A stretch of DNA of 64,000 nt from Setaria digitata (GCA_003640385.1 RCAB01000036.1:186001-250000); one strand, 5' to 3'. Counted from the stretch's first letter, positions 23,501 through 36,500 are shown. Notes: generated by a model not told the origin, from the letters alone. Numbers and translations: made by a program.

Positions 23501-26043
23501 TAAAAAATAAAAAAAAAACTCATGCCTTTAATGAACTCATAATAAATCTTTTTGCATCGGAATCCCTGCCACAGATCTCCTGTAGAAGGTAGCTCAAGAT
23601 CAGTGCAAATATCGATCATTGTCATCCCAAGTGAAAAAATATCACTTGGCTTACCAGCTCCACTTTGCAGAACTTCAGGTGCTAGATATTTTCCATCACC
23701 TTCTTCTTCTTTCGAGTTCTTAAAAAAAGACAGGTCCAAGTCAATTTTGCCAGCAATAAATGAAAAATATGAACACTGGATTATAAACAAAAAGAAACGA
23801 AAATATACCTTTTGTATATCAATAATCAAAGAGAAATCACCAAGTTTGCAAACTCCATCGAAAGAAACCATAATATTCTGAGGTTTAATATCCAGATGAA
23901 GAAGTTCCTGACTATGTAAGTAGCGAACAGCCTGCAAAATATACCTTTTAAATAATTATTAGGGGTAACTTCAGCCCGAAGCGATGTAAAATATAACTCA
24001 AGATGCTAAACCTATAATCCAAGTGGCATTTTTTGTACTTGAAGTTACAGCTATAATCAGAAACAGTATAAGGAGAAGTTTTAGATTATTCATAACACAA
24101 TTAATTTTCAAATATCATACCAATGCAATGTCTCCGAAAAAAAGCCACAAGTCTTTCTCGGCAATAACTCCCACTTTCATCTTGTAATCCAGCAAGCTAA
24201 AACAATTTCGGTAACATATCTATTTATATCGATCTAAACTCAAGTTTCAGTTTCCATTTTAATATCTTGACAGAAAATCTTTTATCGCGTCCCAAAAAAA
24301 TCTTGCCTGCATTGACAAAGCTCCGTTTGTATGTATAAAAAACCATACTCCTCCCATGCTCGCACATATGAAACAAGATTTGGGTGCTTCGGGAGTAATT
24401 CATGTTTCTGAACTTCTCTCAATTTGTCTTCACGATCCGCTGGACTTCGAAATGGTTCTACAGTAATTTTAACAGCGTACCAACGTTTATCATCCTTACT
24501 AAACGCTTTAAAAACCTGCAAAAAATCACTGAAATAGTAACTCAAGATAATCTTCCTAAGCATTTGCAATTAATTACTGATTCCTCATTAATCCATACTT
24601 TCTTTATTTTACGAACGTGGATAGCAAACAATTAAACTATTGAATGAAAAAATTAAAGCGCTTTCATGTTACTTATTTTTGCGTCCATTATTAGGTCATC
24701 ATACTTATCTCAAATGATTTTTCAATCTTTATCCCCAGAATGCAATTTCTACTTTTTTTTTTTGGAATGAAATGAACGGAAAAATTATCGTGTGTTCTGT
24801 TTGTAAATCAATATTATTTTAGGAAAGTTAAAGTCTGATATTATCCAGAAACTTTTTTACCTCACCAAATGAACCTTTTCCAATACATCGTGGATTTGAG
24901 AATGCCTGGTCAAAAAAACTCATACGACACCTTTCATTATAATAATCTGTTTCGATCATTACTGCAGAAAACATAAAAACCTCAAACACGAGTTTATGGT
25001 ACATACAATTTCCAGTTGCATAAATGATGAACTGAATAATAGGAGAAGGAAAATTCAAAAAATTTTGGAAATTACTTATAAAGGTTACAGATTATTCATT
25101 CATTTCATTAACCATAATATGAACGTTTGTTTAACAGCTCATACATCTAACAGCTACAACATTTGCTGCAAAACAATTTTTGCACTAGTCACTCTCTTTT
25201 TACAAAGAATTCCAAAACATTCCGGTGTTGATTTCTTCTTACCTCACAACATTTGCACCATTTACTATGTTTCAGATTTACACCCACGCTGCGAACCTCA
25301 ATTTTTTAGTAAACTGACCAGTAATACAACGTTTATAACAAAAATCCAAGTAAATAAATAAAATAACCTGGCTTTTTCTTGAAACTTATAAAAAAAGGGC
25401 CTTTTGGAGGCTCTTTACTCGCGAAACGTAATAAACGGCAAGAGGTTTGTTGACACGTACGGTGATGCGATATTCTAGTATAATCAGGCGTTGCCTTAAA
25501 AATTATACGTTAGAAAAAAGGAGGTTATAGATTAATTATGAATGTTTGTAAAAGGATTCAACAACATCATTTCCTCTATTATTGCTTGCCGGAAAAAAAG
25601 ATATAACTAAACAAGTTGAACTTTCCTTCATTTTATACTACACTGTAGTATAATAAATACAGCAAAAAAGAAAGAAACACTACAATCATCACCAACTAAC
25701 AAAAATCTGCCGAATCATTTTATATAAATCTGTTTAATAAATCATTGAAATATTTACGTTCTAAATTAATTATTGCTTAGCAACGTCTGCCCGGAGATAC
25801 TAAGTATTTTTAAAGAACCATGAAATGAAATACCGGCTTCTTGTGTACTGAATTAAGCATCTGAGTTAATCTTGAACCAAAGGTCGAGGCATCGGGTGTT
25901 CTGTTGTTTTTCCCATCATCTTCTTTCACTCCACCACCACATATTCGATACCTTGGCGTCGATTGTTCATTATTATCCGAAATATCTGTGGTAAGTTGCT
26001 GCAGTTGGTTAATTTGATCACTTTTTTTTTCGTTGAATGACAT
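20588..26043 (-). CDS. wee-1.3: Myt1/WEE-1.3 membrane-anchored CDK1 inhibitory kinase
   Basis: Myt1 kinases phosphorylate Thr14/Tyr15 of CDK1 and hold cells or oocytes before M phase. Exons: 26043-25834, 25494-25368, 24961-24861, 24515-24307, 24196-24121, 23931-23809, 23718-23520, 23437-23316, 23218-23039, 22854-22699, about 22598-22404, 22312-22204, 21972-21918, 21737-21629, 21204-20977 and 20817-20588; about 810 residues. Motifs: IGKGSFGEV, lysine in WYAVKITVEPFRS, YLHSQELLHLDIKPQN, KLGDFSLIID, KYLAPEVLQSG and DIFSLGMTMIDICTD. After the kinase domain, MWWMVLTIGYSSLFASSW is a membrane segment, the Myt1 hallmark that anchors it to ER/Golgi. The tail is acidic and Ser/Pro-rich (SPEPPPSDEASP, TTPPSNTTPSPF), as in other Myt1 proteins. 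The DFG motif reads DFS. The intron at 24306-24197 has a GC donor (GCAAGA). The join near 22600-22700 is out of phase in my model. An acceptor (TTATAG) lies two bases before the ATG. Confidence 0.9.
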
Positions 26044-26390
26044 ATCTATAAGTGATTTAAATTAAGACATTAATCATTTTAAAACCCACTTTAGCAGTAA
26101 CACTTAGCAAGAGAAATAATCCATAATTATAGGGCTTTCTCATCAGTTTTCAACACCTATAACTGGATGATATGAAGGAGGAAGAGACCGAAAACGACTC
26201 TGCTTCAGCATATAAATTATTCCTGAAATGCACCATTTAGGAAACGATTTTTCGGTCATCTATTGACTGGCTCAGTAAAAATTCTACCGGAAGATGATTA
26301 GAAACTGACTATGCGGAAGGGCGAATCAATCGATAATAAATATGTTTCATTGTGTGACCCCTGAGACGCTCACCTACAGCCGCCATCCAC

Positions 26391-26407
26391 CGGGAAAAAT
26401 TCCCGCG
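26391..26407. promoter_or_regulatory. E2F-like palindromic site upstream of the Myt1 gene
   Basis: CGGGAAAAATTCCCG is a palindrome apart from its central base and is followed by CG, so both strands carry an E2F/DP-like TTCCCG core (TTCCCGCG on the plus strand). It lies about 350 bases upstream of the Myt1 start in a locally GC-rich patch. Function is inferred from the motif only. Confidence 0.4.
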
Positions 26408-26413
26408 ACTTGA

Positions 26414-26596
26414 ATGGAAGTCGTGGAGCGAAGAAACCCACAGAGACCTTCGAATAAACTCTCTAAAGCAAAAAAAAGAAGACAACGAGCTACCGACAAC
26501 ACTAGCGCCCAACAATTCAAACGAAATTCAAAATTCCGCATGGAACCCCGCGATGTTACAGCACAAATGTTTTTGCGCGCTTATAATTTGAATTGA
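26414..26596 (+). CDS. Possible small basic protein divergent from Myt1
   Basis: A 60-residue open frame with ATG and stop, rich in Arg and Lys, in the GC-rich patch between Myt1 and the long gene-poor region. It could be a real small gene, the 5' exon of a plus-strand gene, or chance. I see no domain. Confidence 0.25.
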   Translation: MEVVERRNPQRPSNKLSKAKKRRQRATDNTSAQQFKRNSKFRMEPRDVTAQMFLRAYNLN

Positions 26597-26767
26597 AATA
26601 CTGATTTGTGAAGTGAGAATGGTCGAGCTACAGTGAACTGAGTGGTTTGAGCTGCTGGTACTTTATTACTTGAATTCGAAATTAAGACTGGCTATCAGGA
26701 CGAAGTAATTTTTGATTTCAGGTGAAAGTGAAGCAGTGCTGTTGAATATTTTCCTTCTTTTATACAG

Positions 26768-26853
26768 ATATACTCAAAACGGAATTGCCGGGGGGCTAAA
26801 TAGTCAACAGCTGAGTAATTTAGAACTTGAATTTGAGTGCAAAAAGAGTGAGG
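26768..26853 (+). other. Exon-like segment, plus strand
   Basis: Flanked by a good acceptor (TTTTATACAG) and a donor (GAGG|GTAAAT), with a single open frame of 28 codons reading from TQNGIAGGLNSQQLSNLELE onward. Phase in 2, phase out 1. It does not join in phase with the next candidate exon at 27130, so the gene model is incomplete. Confidence 0.35.
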
Positions 26854-27129
26854 GTAAATTAATAAAGGTACAATTCATATGATTCACTACTAAAATTGCT
26901 ATTTCTTGTGGTACTTAAATCCGTTTAATTAATCTATCCATTGTCGATTTAAGTCCAATTAACATGCTTAAAAATATTTTAATTAAATGACTCAAGTACT
27001 CATCCTCCCATTTCTTGATTTCATGCATAAAATTCCAGTCTACTCCAATTCCATCTCTCTATCAACTTATTGCTGCACAAATTGACTACATTTACAAAGA
27101 TTTCAAGCTCGACCCCTGAGAATGGTAAA

Positions 27130-27369
27130 ATGAAGAGGACAGTATATCAAGCAGAATTAATGAAAGATCTATCTTCATTTCTTGATGATTATTGTGCTCA
27201 CGAGGTAAGGCTATTCGACCTTTGACCATTTAACAGACGTAAATGTATGGATGCTAGCATCCTTAGTCCATTCTATCACTGAAATTTACAACGTGGAGAG
27301 ATTTATCAGTGCGTGAAATACCTGTCACGAAATAATCTATTTTACCACTTAATTGTGGTGTTTTGTAAG
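27130..27369 (+). CDS. Candidate small gene, two exons in phase
   Basis: Exon 27130-27204 starts MKRTVYQAELMKDLSSFLDD and ends at GAG|GTAAGG. Exon 27310-27369 follows TTTATCAG, reads CVKYLSRNNL, and ends AAG|GTAAAG; both are phase 0. A third segment after CACGTTTTAG at about 27416 could end the frame. An alternative reading of the same area gives an exon ending at a stop near 27115. The product would be short, possibly helical. Not recognised; RNA evidence is needed to separate it from chance. Confidence 0.35.
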
Positions 27370-28527
27370 GTAAAGCCAAAAATTTGGTTCTAACGCAAAT
27401 TTTTCACACGTTTTAGCGCTGATTTGTATTCTCCTAGTATTTTAGATCTTCGTGACTCTTCATAAGGTCACGTTTTCATCTATAATTACAAGGTCACGTC
27501 GTGCAGTTCTCTTCCTATTATTGGCTATATCCCTCTTCGACACTCATTCATGTATTCCCATTTCATGCTCGACAAAAAAAAAAAATTAGCTTATTGCTTT
27601 GACCAGTGGTTGTGTCGATTTCTCCAATCTGTTTGATTTTAAATATATAAACTTTCAGTATTTCATAGGTCGATGCTCCTGGAGTACAAATTAACTTTCG
27701 CTTTTTACCTAGTCTTTTTTTTCGGATTTAGCAACTTCTATGCAACAAATATTAGAAAGTTTCATGCGCTTTGAAAATTAATTAGGAATTTTGCAAGAAA
27801 ACTGCATCAAAAAGCAAGTAATAATGTGTCGGACTTTTTGACAGTTTTACTTATGTTATTTCGAACATTTTGCTGAACATGATTACCTGCCGACATATTG
27901 AAATTTTGTCACAGAAAACTAATGAGTCAAGATTTCGACACTTTTAAGCTATGTTATAAAATAATAAAACAGTACATCCAATCTCTTCGCCAAAAAGATC
28001 GTAGAACATTTCTCCTAGCTTAGAAGATAAGTACTAGATGAAGCAAATATAAGAATAGGATTAGTTTAATAAAATGAATAAGAAAAAGAGAAGCAGATGA
28101 CGACCTTCCCGCGCAGCGTCCCTTGAAACATTTTGTTTAATTAATTTATAACTCTTTAATTAGTGAAAATCTTAAGACATGTGACGAATCTGGATAATCT
28201 CGGTCAATTTGAGGAAAATATAGATTCAGGAATCATACATTATTAACTCATTCGCTGTAAATAATTATGTTCAAGAACATTTTATCTTTTCTTAATTTAA
28301 TATCCAAAAAGGATTGCGATTCTGAGATTTTTAGCAGAGATCCTAATCACATTCAGAAACTTCCAGCCTTTTCTTTCTTCACTTCATTTGCTTGCGCCAC
28401 TTCCACAACATTTTAAAATTGGAAATCGACTTGGAGTTCGTGAAATTTTTTTGTTCATTCTTGCTTTTATAACAAGTAGTTCCTTTAATTTTGAGATAAA
28501 AAGATCTCCTTGTTTAAAAATATTATT

Positions 28528-28714
28528 GAACTAACTCCACAAGGAATACAAATAAAGTGATGAAACAGTGGCTAAATGTCCTTATATATACATCCTTAGT
28601 TAACCCGAGTAGTAAAGCAAACCATTCAATCTTTTATCTGAAACATCGGCAAGATAATCAGTGAACTAACACCGGAAGCAATACAAATCAAGTGATGAAA
28701 CAGTGGCTAAATGT
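28528..28714. repeat. Imperfect 52-bp direct repeat, 135 bp apart
   Basis: Copies at 28528-28579 and 28663-28714 share GTGATGAAACAGTGGCTAAA and flanks, with about five differences in 52 bases. The spacer is not repeated. This may be the end of an unknown interspersed repeat or a local duplication. Confidence 0.7.
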
Positions 28715-29157
28715 AGAATCCTTTCATCTCAAGTGTTACAACCTCAGGTGATGCATTCATTGCGCAACTGTCCTATATCTTATCACTTTTTATTCAGTCG
28801 ATTCAGAACAAAACATATCCAAATAGTTTGCATTTCCAATTCACGTAGTTACTGGAATTTTGTTAACTCTTTCTCAATCGTTGTTACCTGTGAAAAGCAA
28901 CTCACAAGAGTTTACGAAAGTGAAGTCATCAACTTTATTTGATTAGTAGTCTTTTTGTATCAGTTCAGAAGAAGTGAAACGCTGTGAAGGACGAAACTTC
29001 GTTAAGATTAACATTCATAAAAATTAGGAATTAGTGAAAATTAGCAAGTAGATCAGGATCATGGTTTTCTTTAGAGAAATAAGCAATGCTTGCCATATTC
29101 TTCTCTAAAAACTGCCACCAGTTTTCAAATTTCGTATTTGAGCATATATATCAATAG

Positions 29158-29184
29158 GCATATATATCATATATATATATATAT
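29158..29184. repeat. AT microsatellite
   Basis: Run of TA/AT dinucleotides interrupted once by TC, next to two copies of AACTGATAAG. Confidence 0.8.
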
Positions 29185-32100
29185 CAATCAACTGATAAGA
29201 TGTCACTGCAACTGATAAGCATATCATAAACCAGGAAGGTACATTTTTATTGTCCGAGGACACCAGTTATTACGGAAGTACATTTTTCAAATTTGGATAG
29301 CAGAGCAGTCATACAACATTGATACAAACGGCTAACCTCTAGAAACGAAGAGATAGTTAAGTTCGTAACAAAAAGAAATAAGTGTGAAACGGCATAAAAA
29401 TGAGTTTCCTACATTTCAGAACTTGTAGCAAAATGCTGTTGATCCAGATTTGATCAGTTTTACATTTCTTGGATATTTTATGCCATATGCAGTTCATTTC
29501 TTTTTATTAGTTGGAATAAAAAGGATGAGCATTTCTCTTTTTCCAGGAAGTTCTTCATTCAAAATATCAGTGAAATTTTACGCACCTTCAACTGAAGTAT
29601 CTATCCTCTTAGATGGATCGATTCTGATCTATCCTTTGGAAAAGTAACAAAATTAGCGTTCAGAGGGTTCTTATTTCTATAAACATTTCCTTCCCATCCA
29701 AAAATTCTCAACAATTTTTATGAAACTGAAAAATTACTTAGTTAATTAATGCTCTTCACTTTCCTCTTCTTTTCTTCCAATCTCTTCAATAGATTAATAA
29801 AAAAAATAATGAAAGTTCTGTGCTTTACGAATTCCTTCAAGCATAGTTGATTTCAATATCATCTGTTAACTTTCTGTGAGTTTCCGATTTTAAATTTCAA
29901 TGGAATTCCGTGATTTTTCTAACAAATCAGTTAAGTTTTTTGTAAACTGTATTTCAGTTTTTCAAAAGTCGAAAGAATTCCTTGTCTAGTCTGGTTGATA
30001 ACAAGGCTCAATATATTTATTGGAATTTAAATAACTTCTTTACTGTTCCTGAATGAAACTTACAAATAAAAAAGTCTTTGATTAGGTAATGGGTAATAAT
30101 GAAAAGCGATTTTTTTTTCTTACCAATACAACTATCTATTTAAACATTAAATTGAGATGATATTTGATTCCAACCAGTCCGACTGCCATCAAACTGGTTG
30201 AATGAAATCCGATCCTTTAAGTCTGAATGTGTAGAAATTGTTTTCTCTAAGCCATAAGCATTAAAATAGTGCTTATTTTCTAAAATTGTTATCTTTATTG
30301 TCAAGAAATCATTTATAACCATCTAGTGTGTGGTTGACATTGTATTAAACTGTCTGCTAGATGTTGGTAATAGTAAACAAAATTATCAGCTTACGATGCG
30401 ATAATTATTTCGACTGCAACAGTTTCTCTTTAGGAATAGAAAGAAACTTATAAATGTATGATTTGTCAAAATCACATTTTTTTTGCAAAGTTTGGAAAAC
30501 AATATTCAATAACTGATGTAATATCATTTTAAAGATTTTTGAATAAAGTTTAATGTCTGAAATATTTCCTAAGTTAAGCTCATTCATTCAAACGTACAAA
30601 GAAAATGGATTCCATTGAGACCTTAAAAATGTGATGAATATTCTCTTTTCATGATCAACTAAGGTTGCCGATTTTTCTTGAATCAGTGGCTTACCGAACT
30701 TGAAAAAGCTCCTCGAAAATGGAGGTGTTCATGCGGAAATAACGTCATATAAATTATTTTTGAATGAGTGATGACTGAGCATTAAATATCATCTCCTTGG
30801 TAATTGCAATGTTTGGTAATAGTAATTCTAATTCTTCTGCAAGTTAACTTTTGTCTTGTTTATTTGTTAAACGATAGTAATAAAGCCAAAACTGAAACTC
30901 ATTTTATTTCATTTCATAAAAGCAACATAAACAAGGTTGTTTTGGTGAATTACAATTAACCAACAAACAGGCAATTATTTCTAAATGGAGGAAGTAAACA
31001 AATTCAAACGACAACTGATTAATTTTGAGACATAAATTTTTTTTAGCACTGTTTTCTTTCCCACTTGCAGTTTTGTTATTGTTCCTTCTGAATGGCTCCA
31101 GAAATTCAAATATCAATGGATATTTTTTGTTAAAGCATCTAAAAAAATGCCATCAATTTGCATAGCTGTTACAGCCAATAAAATGTATCGGTGGATACGA
31201 ATCGTTCTTTTTTTTTTAAATATATATATTCAAATATTTGGTGGGAAGAAAGCATATCGATGGGCTTATTTAACAACAGTGAAACCCTTTTACGTCTTTC
31301 GTAAAAGCTGCTAAAAACTATTTCAAATACTTTCGGTTCCAACAGATGACTCTTCGATCGTTATTTATCATTAAACTATTGCAACACTCTTCCTCTTGTG
31401 TAACAGTCCTATTGTATTAACGTCTTTCTGCTGATGATGCCATTAAGCTGGCTGAACTTTCAAATTTAGTTACTTTTAAAGCAAAACTGAATTTGGACTC
31501 TCTCAAAGTTTGAGATTTTATTGAACTTTACCATTTTATTTTTCTTAAAAATTAAAAAAAAAAAGTAAAAACTGCTCTCGAAAAGCAATTCACTGATAAT
31601 AGTACTTCAAATAATCAACTTTCACTTTTAACCGGTTCAATAAGCATAACACTTTGACACTTTGACAAACAATTCGGTGGATAAGTTATTAGAAGACAAC
31701 ATTATGGAATAAAAAACTTCATTGAAACCGGTAAAACTCAAGATTCTGCTGGTACTGTCAGCAAAAAAAGAATTGCTGATTATAATTAGATTTTAATTTA
31801 CAATTAAATTTTAAAAAAGAGTAATTACTCACATTGGATTTGTCACATTTCAGAAAATGTGAAATTTAAAATAGACTGATGTTAATCCCTCGTTTGATCT
31901 TGCGACGGTCATTGATGGACACTAATTAATCATTCAAAGTGCCATTTACAAATTCATGGTCATTCAGTGGAAAGTAGTCGATGCCTGATATATTTTGTTT
32001 AGTGAAAAAGCAATGAAAAATTCGAATTTTTATGTATGTGGTAGATTTCGATGATGTTATGGTTGCCGCCACCTGAAGTGAATTGTCCTTGTCCTTGTCA

Positions 32101-33410
32101 ACTGTCAACTGTCTCTTGTCTTGCAGCAGTGCTATTTACCATATCCAACCTTGTTGATATTTTGTTTGTCTTTTGTTTCATTCCTATTAATTGACAAATG
32201 CTATTCATTGCATAAGAATGATTGGTTGCGACCTTCAAAATTCATTTGAAAGTGGATAAAATGCAAATTCATTTGTCATGGGATAGAGTGCTATGCTTGC
32301 TGACAGCCAAACACAAATCAAGCAGTGATCATCTTTTTGAAAAACTTTTTCAAATTTCAAATAGAATGGCTACTAAAGTTCTTAATATCTTGTCAAAATG
32401 TATCGAAAACTTAGCTCGGTTATAAATAGAATTACTATTATATTCTTTGCTTCCTCATTTTTAACGGAATCTGACATAGAGTACGAATCAAAAATAATGG
32501 TCAAGGTTAATTTTATTGTGAAATGGTTTCCGAGATAGTTTGCTTAAAAAAAATAATCTAATATTGATAATGAATTGATAAACAAAAGAAATTAACAGTG
32601 AAGTTCGCAACCTCTTCGTTAGATCAGCTAACAACCTGGCCAGCACCGAACACATATAAATTCATAAATTGTTCCTATTTGGCTCAAATATAAGTAGCTA
32701 TAATTGTTGTAATAAATAATTCATAAAAATGGTTGGTGACGTTTAAAAATTTGAATTTTGTCGTTATCTTTGACGAATAAAGTCAGTTCGGCAAGGCTGA
32801 AAAATGATAATATGAACGGTCTTTATTTACTCATATAAAGGACAGTTTGCGAAGCGAACAGGATCGATCATCGATAATTCTCGTCGCCAATTAATATTAT
32901 ATACACCGTGCCAGCAACCATATCAGATATGAATTAGCATTTCTGATGACTCCCACTTTCTCTATTTATATGGATGGTAATTATGCATCATTGCAATGGA
33001 ATTTTCCAAATTTCAAAAATTTAAATTTCTCTTTCCACTTCAACTAAGCTCTCTGAAACACACTAAAAACACCTTTTTGTGAAGTTTTATAGCAAAAAGT
33101 TAGTGTAACCTGAGTGGAATAAATGGGCCTATTATCTGTTGAGCTTAAAGTGATAAAGCTTTTTGTCAATTCATCTTTTTGTCCCTTCTTTTTTTTATTT
33201 GAAGGATCTTTGAAAAATTATAATTCCAGTTCATAAGTTTCAAGAATCTTTCCTAAGAAAGAATTCTGTCATAGCAAATATTGCCAAGTTCAAACAAGTA
33301 GCTTTGAAAAGAGGAATTTTAGTAAAATCCTTTACTAACTAATCCTGCTTTACCTTTCAACTCTTCGGCCACCTCCAAGATTTTGCGGCGTTCTTGCCAC
33401 CTTCATCTCT

Positions 33411-33539
33411 TCACTCGCATTCGTTTGAAATAGCTATTCCACGTCGTGCCAACTCATTAGCTTTTCGATGTACAAATGGGTCACTTATGCCCCATCGATT
33501 CAGAAATGGCCAGTAGTGACTTTTGTTGTGAAATATTTT
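33411..33539 (-). CDS. Candidate terminal exon of an unrecognised gene
   Basis: After the acceptor TTGTTAACAG, a phase-0 frame of 42 codons ends in TGA. It reads YWPFLNRWGISDPFVHRKAN near its middle and looks strongly coding, with evenly used codons and Trp/Gly/Pro content unlike chance AT-rich frames. Upstream exons should lie to the right, but segments at 33.85-34.3 kb did not link cleanly; a frame near 34.0 kb seems to need a shift. The protein could be a small mitochondrial or nematode-specific one; I do not recognise it. It may also be a pseudogene remnant. Confidence 0.35.
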   Translation of the reverse strand, partial: KIFHNKSHYWPFLNRWGISDPFVHRKANELARRGIAISNECE

Positions 33540-36500
33540 CTGTTAACAAGGGGCAGAGGTCATGGTGAACGACAGCTTAAATGTTCATTAATTATTTTAT
33601 ACTACAAAGTTTTCTGCGCTAAAAGTTAAAATAGTTGGATTAAAAGTCCTTTTGAAAGAAATTTCTGGTTGAATAGAAAATTTGAATCATTTGAAATTAA
33701 TTGATCCGTTTCAGACTACTGTGGTGAAATTACTAAAATCATTTGTGAGCTATCATCGAAAGAGACTTGAGTTATATCCTTGCGTGACGATCCATAAGTT
33801 GAGGATTTCTCACTGGTGTATTAGCAATCGCTCAATGCAAGACACTTATTCTCCAAAATATATTTAAATGGATGTTGACCTTTTTCGCAATGATTACGGC
33901 CATTAAGATGGCAGGTGTAGTTGGTCATCTTTACGCAGACTGCCCATAAAGTAACTGACTCTTTGTGGTACTTACTTTGAATTGCTTGTAATCAGTTCGT
34001 TCCCATTTTCTTCATCCTGCTACTGCTTCAGTAGCCTCTCTCCTTGATAGCTTCGGTCACTTTCTTTACAGCAAACAATTAAATTCAAAATTCTGTCATC
34101 TCTCATTCATTACCCCGAGGTTTCACCCAGTATTTGAATGTTAGCGGGTGGAACACTACTCGAATGGCCCGCCTCAATCCTTTCACAATTACCTCACTTA
34201 TTGTGCTCTGAACAACAACAATCTATGGTACCAAAACATCCCACCAGAGGAGGACCGGAAGGGAAAAGAACCGTCGTCATATTTGTGAATGCGATCGGTC
34301 TGCACGCGATGAGCCACTCTCATTAAACCTCCGAATAACGGCTTGGAGATTCCATAAATTCCAGACATATTTTCGAACTTTTTTGATCATTTTTATTCTC
34401 ATTTTGTCTAATTAAGAAAGGTGCAGAATTAAAAAACCCAACTAAGAGCATCTGTCCTCAAAAAAAACTAATAACTAACACTTTGACTAAAATGAGATTT
34501 TGAATTCTTATCTTAAAACTTCTGAAATAGAGAAAGAAATTCGCAATACAATTTCATTGAAATTTCATATTTCTCCAAATTGCTATGAATATTTATGTCG
34601 ATTTTCCTTCACTGAATAAGTTTTTACACATTCTTGAGCAATATTCGTTTAGCAATTCCTTCAATTTCAAAAAATTTTCGATAAAAAAACAAACATATGA
34701 AAATTCTGTATTGCCAGGAATACTAGTTATGTTATGATACATATAGCTTGTTTTGACAAATATATAATGAATTTCTTGAATACTCAAGTATTAAAGGTCA
34801 AAGTGATATTAATCCAGTATGAATTAAGTGAAAAATTACCTAAAAAATTTACACAAATGACTTATAAATAGATGCAGGCTACATTATTTGTGGCAGTTAA
34901 TGACCGAGGAACTGTATAAAAACTTGATCACTCAGTCTTCGAACTCGCAAAACCTGCACAAATAAGAGAAGCAAATCAAACCAGCTTGTCATAATTGTTG
35001 AATTTAAAGAATCCAAGTGCTCATCAGATCTTAAAAGAGATTTTTCAAACTTCTGATTCATGATTATCATAAATTGCTGAATAGAATATGTGTGAAACAA
35101 TTTGAGTGGGTCAGATTTCTGAGCGTCATCCTACTTTTTTTTAAAGAAATATTCAAAAATAGGCCAACCTCTCATTAAGTGATTTATGATTTTTCTACTT
35201 GTTCACTTAAGAAAACGTCGCATAATAAACTGTAAATTCAATAACGAAATGGAACAGTTCGAAAAATTTTGATTCCATTCGTGTAAAATTTGAAAAAATG
35301 AATGCTTTCATACTGAAGTTGTAAGCACTTTAGCTTTCAATAAAGAATTGTGGAGTATGTCGATTTCTTAGTTCTTGTAAAAACTTTTTTAGTATAATTA
35401 ATTATGACAGTGTTGCTCTCGCGGACAACTAGTAAGCGGATTGATAAATCCTATTCTTGACTTCGTGCTCCACTCAGCATGTTTTACTTGCTTACTTCGA
35501 CCACAGGAGAGTTCGGGAAATTAATTAATGTGATGGAATCTTTGTTTTCACAAACATTGTTTTTCAAACTTTTTTGAAAAAGAACACTTTAAATTAGTAT
35601 AAATTGTTCCATTTCTAAAACCTAACGAAATTCATGATGAATTGGAATTTTTTCAATGAATTTTGAATAATTAATCCCGAACTATTTTACTGCTTAACAG
35701 TCGGCGTACATTTTTCCCGAAGGTCAGATTTTTGTCACCGATTAAATTATAGTTTTTTTTTACTTTTTGAAATTTCATTTCTCTGATTGGTGTTGATGAT
35801 GGTCTAGTGGGATCTAGCCGTGAGTGTCTGGCAGTGTCGGCCGAATCGGTCACCGATCAAATGCTGATTGAAGGTTGTGTGCCAATATCGATGATGTAAT
35901 GTCCGAAATGTACCGTTGTAAAAACTGAACTGAAAATTGAACCAGGCATGGATTGGTTTTGTTAATTATCACCATGGCGCTACCTATGTACCTACCTTCC
36001 CATTTCTGCCTATTATTTTGCAGCAGGTGTCACTCCTGTGGCTTCCTTATTTCCATCTAATTTGTTTGCTGAAATGCAAAAGAAAAAAGCCTTTGCTTGG
36101 ATTTTTAAATTTTCAAAACCTTTGCAAATTCAAAAAACTAAATTTCAATATGGTGATAATATGCTGAAGTGAACACTTCTCGAGATTTACCCCTCAGATA
36201 TAAGATTTTGTAGATGTTTTTCTTTTTTCGGATATTTCCATTGTATTTCTAGAATTAATACAAATGATTGAGGTATAAAAATGAATCTCAAGTAACTAAC
36301 AAATCTGGTCTACATGAAAGCTACTTCTAAGAGAGTATACTTAGAGAATTGATGTACTTTTAAATTTGTTTGCTGCTTCAAAATCCAATAATGATCGTTA
36401 AATCAGACTTCTTATGAAATATCTCAATTTTTTTTCAAAATTAAATAAAAACATCTCGGAAGTCCCGAGATCTGGTATTGGTTCCTATATGGAGATTTCC

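Noticed and set aside
23719..23808. 33-base mini-intron or read-through in the Myt1 activation loop
   Set aside because: A 90-base intron with a better acceptor (TTTTTTTAAG) gives the expected spacing to KYLAPEVL.
35671..35853. Minus-strand exon with donor CAAAAA|GTAAAA
   Set aside because: The frame has an upstream stop and no acceptor; the plus strand is equally open.
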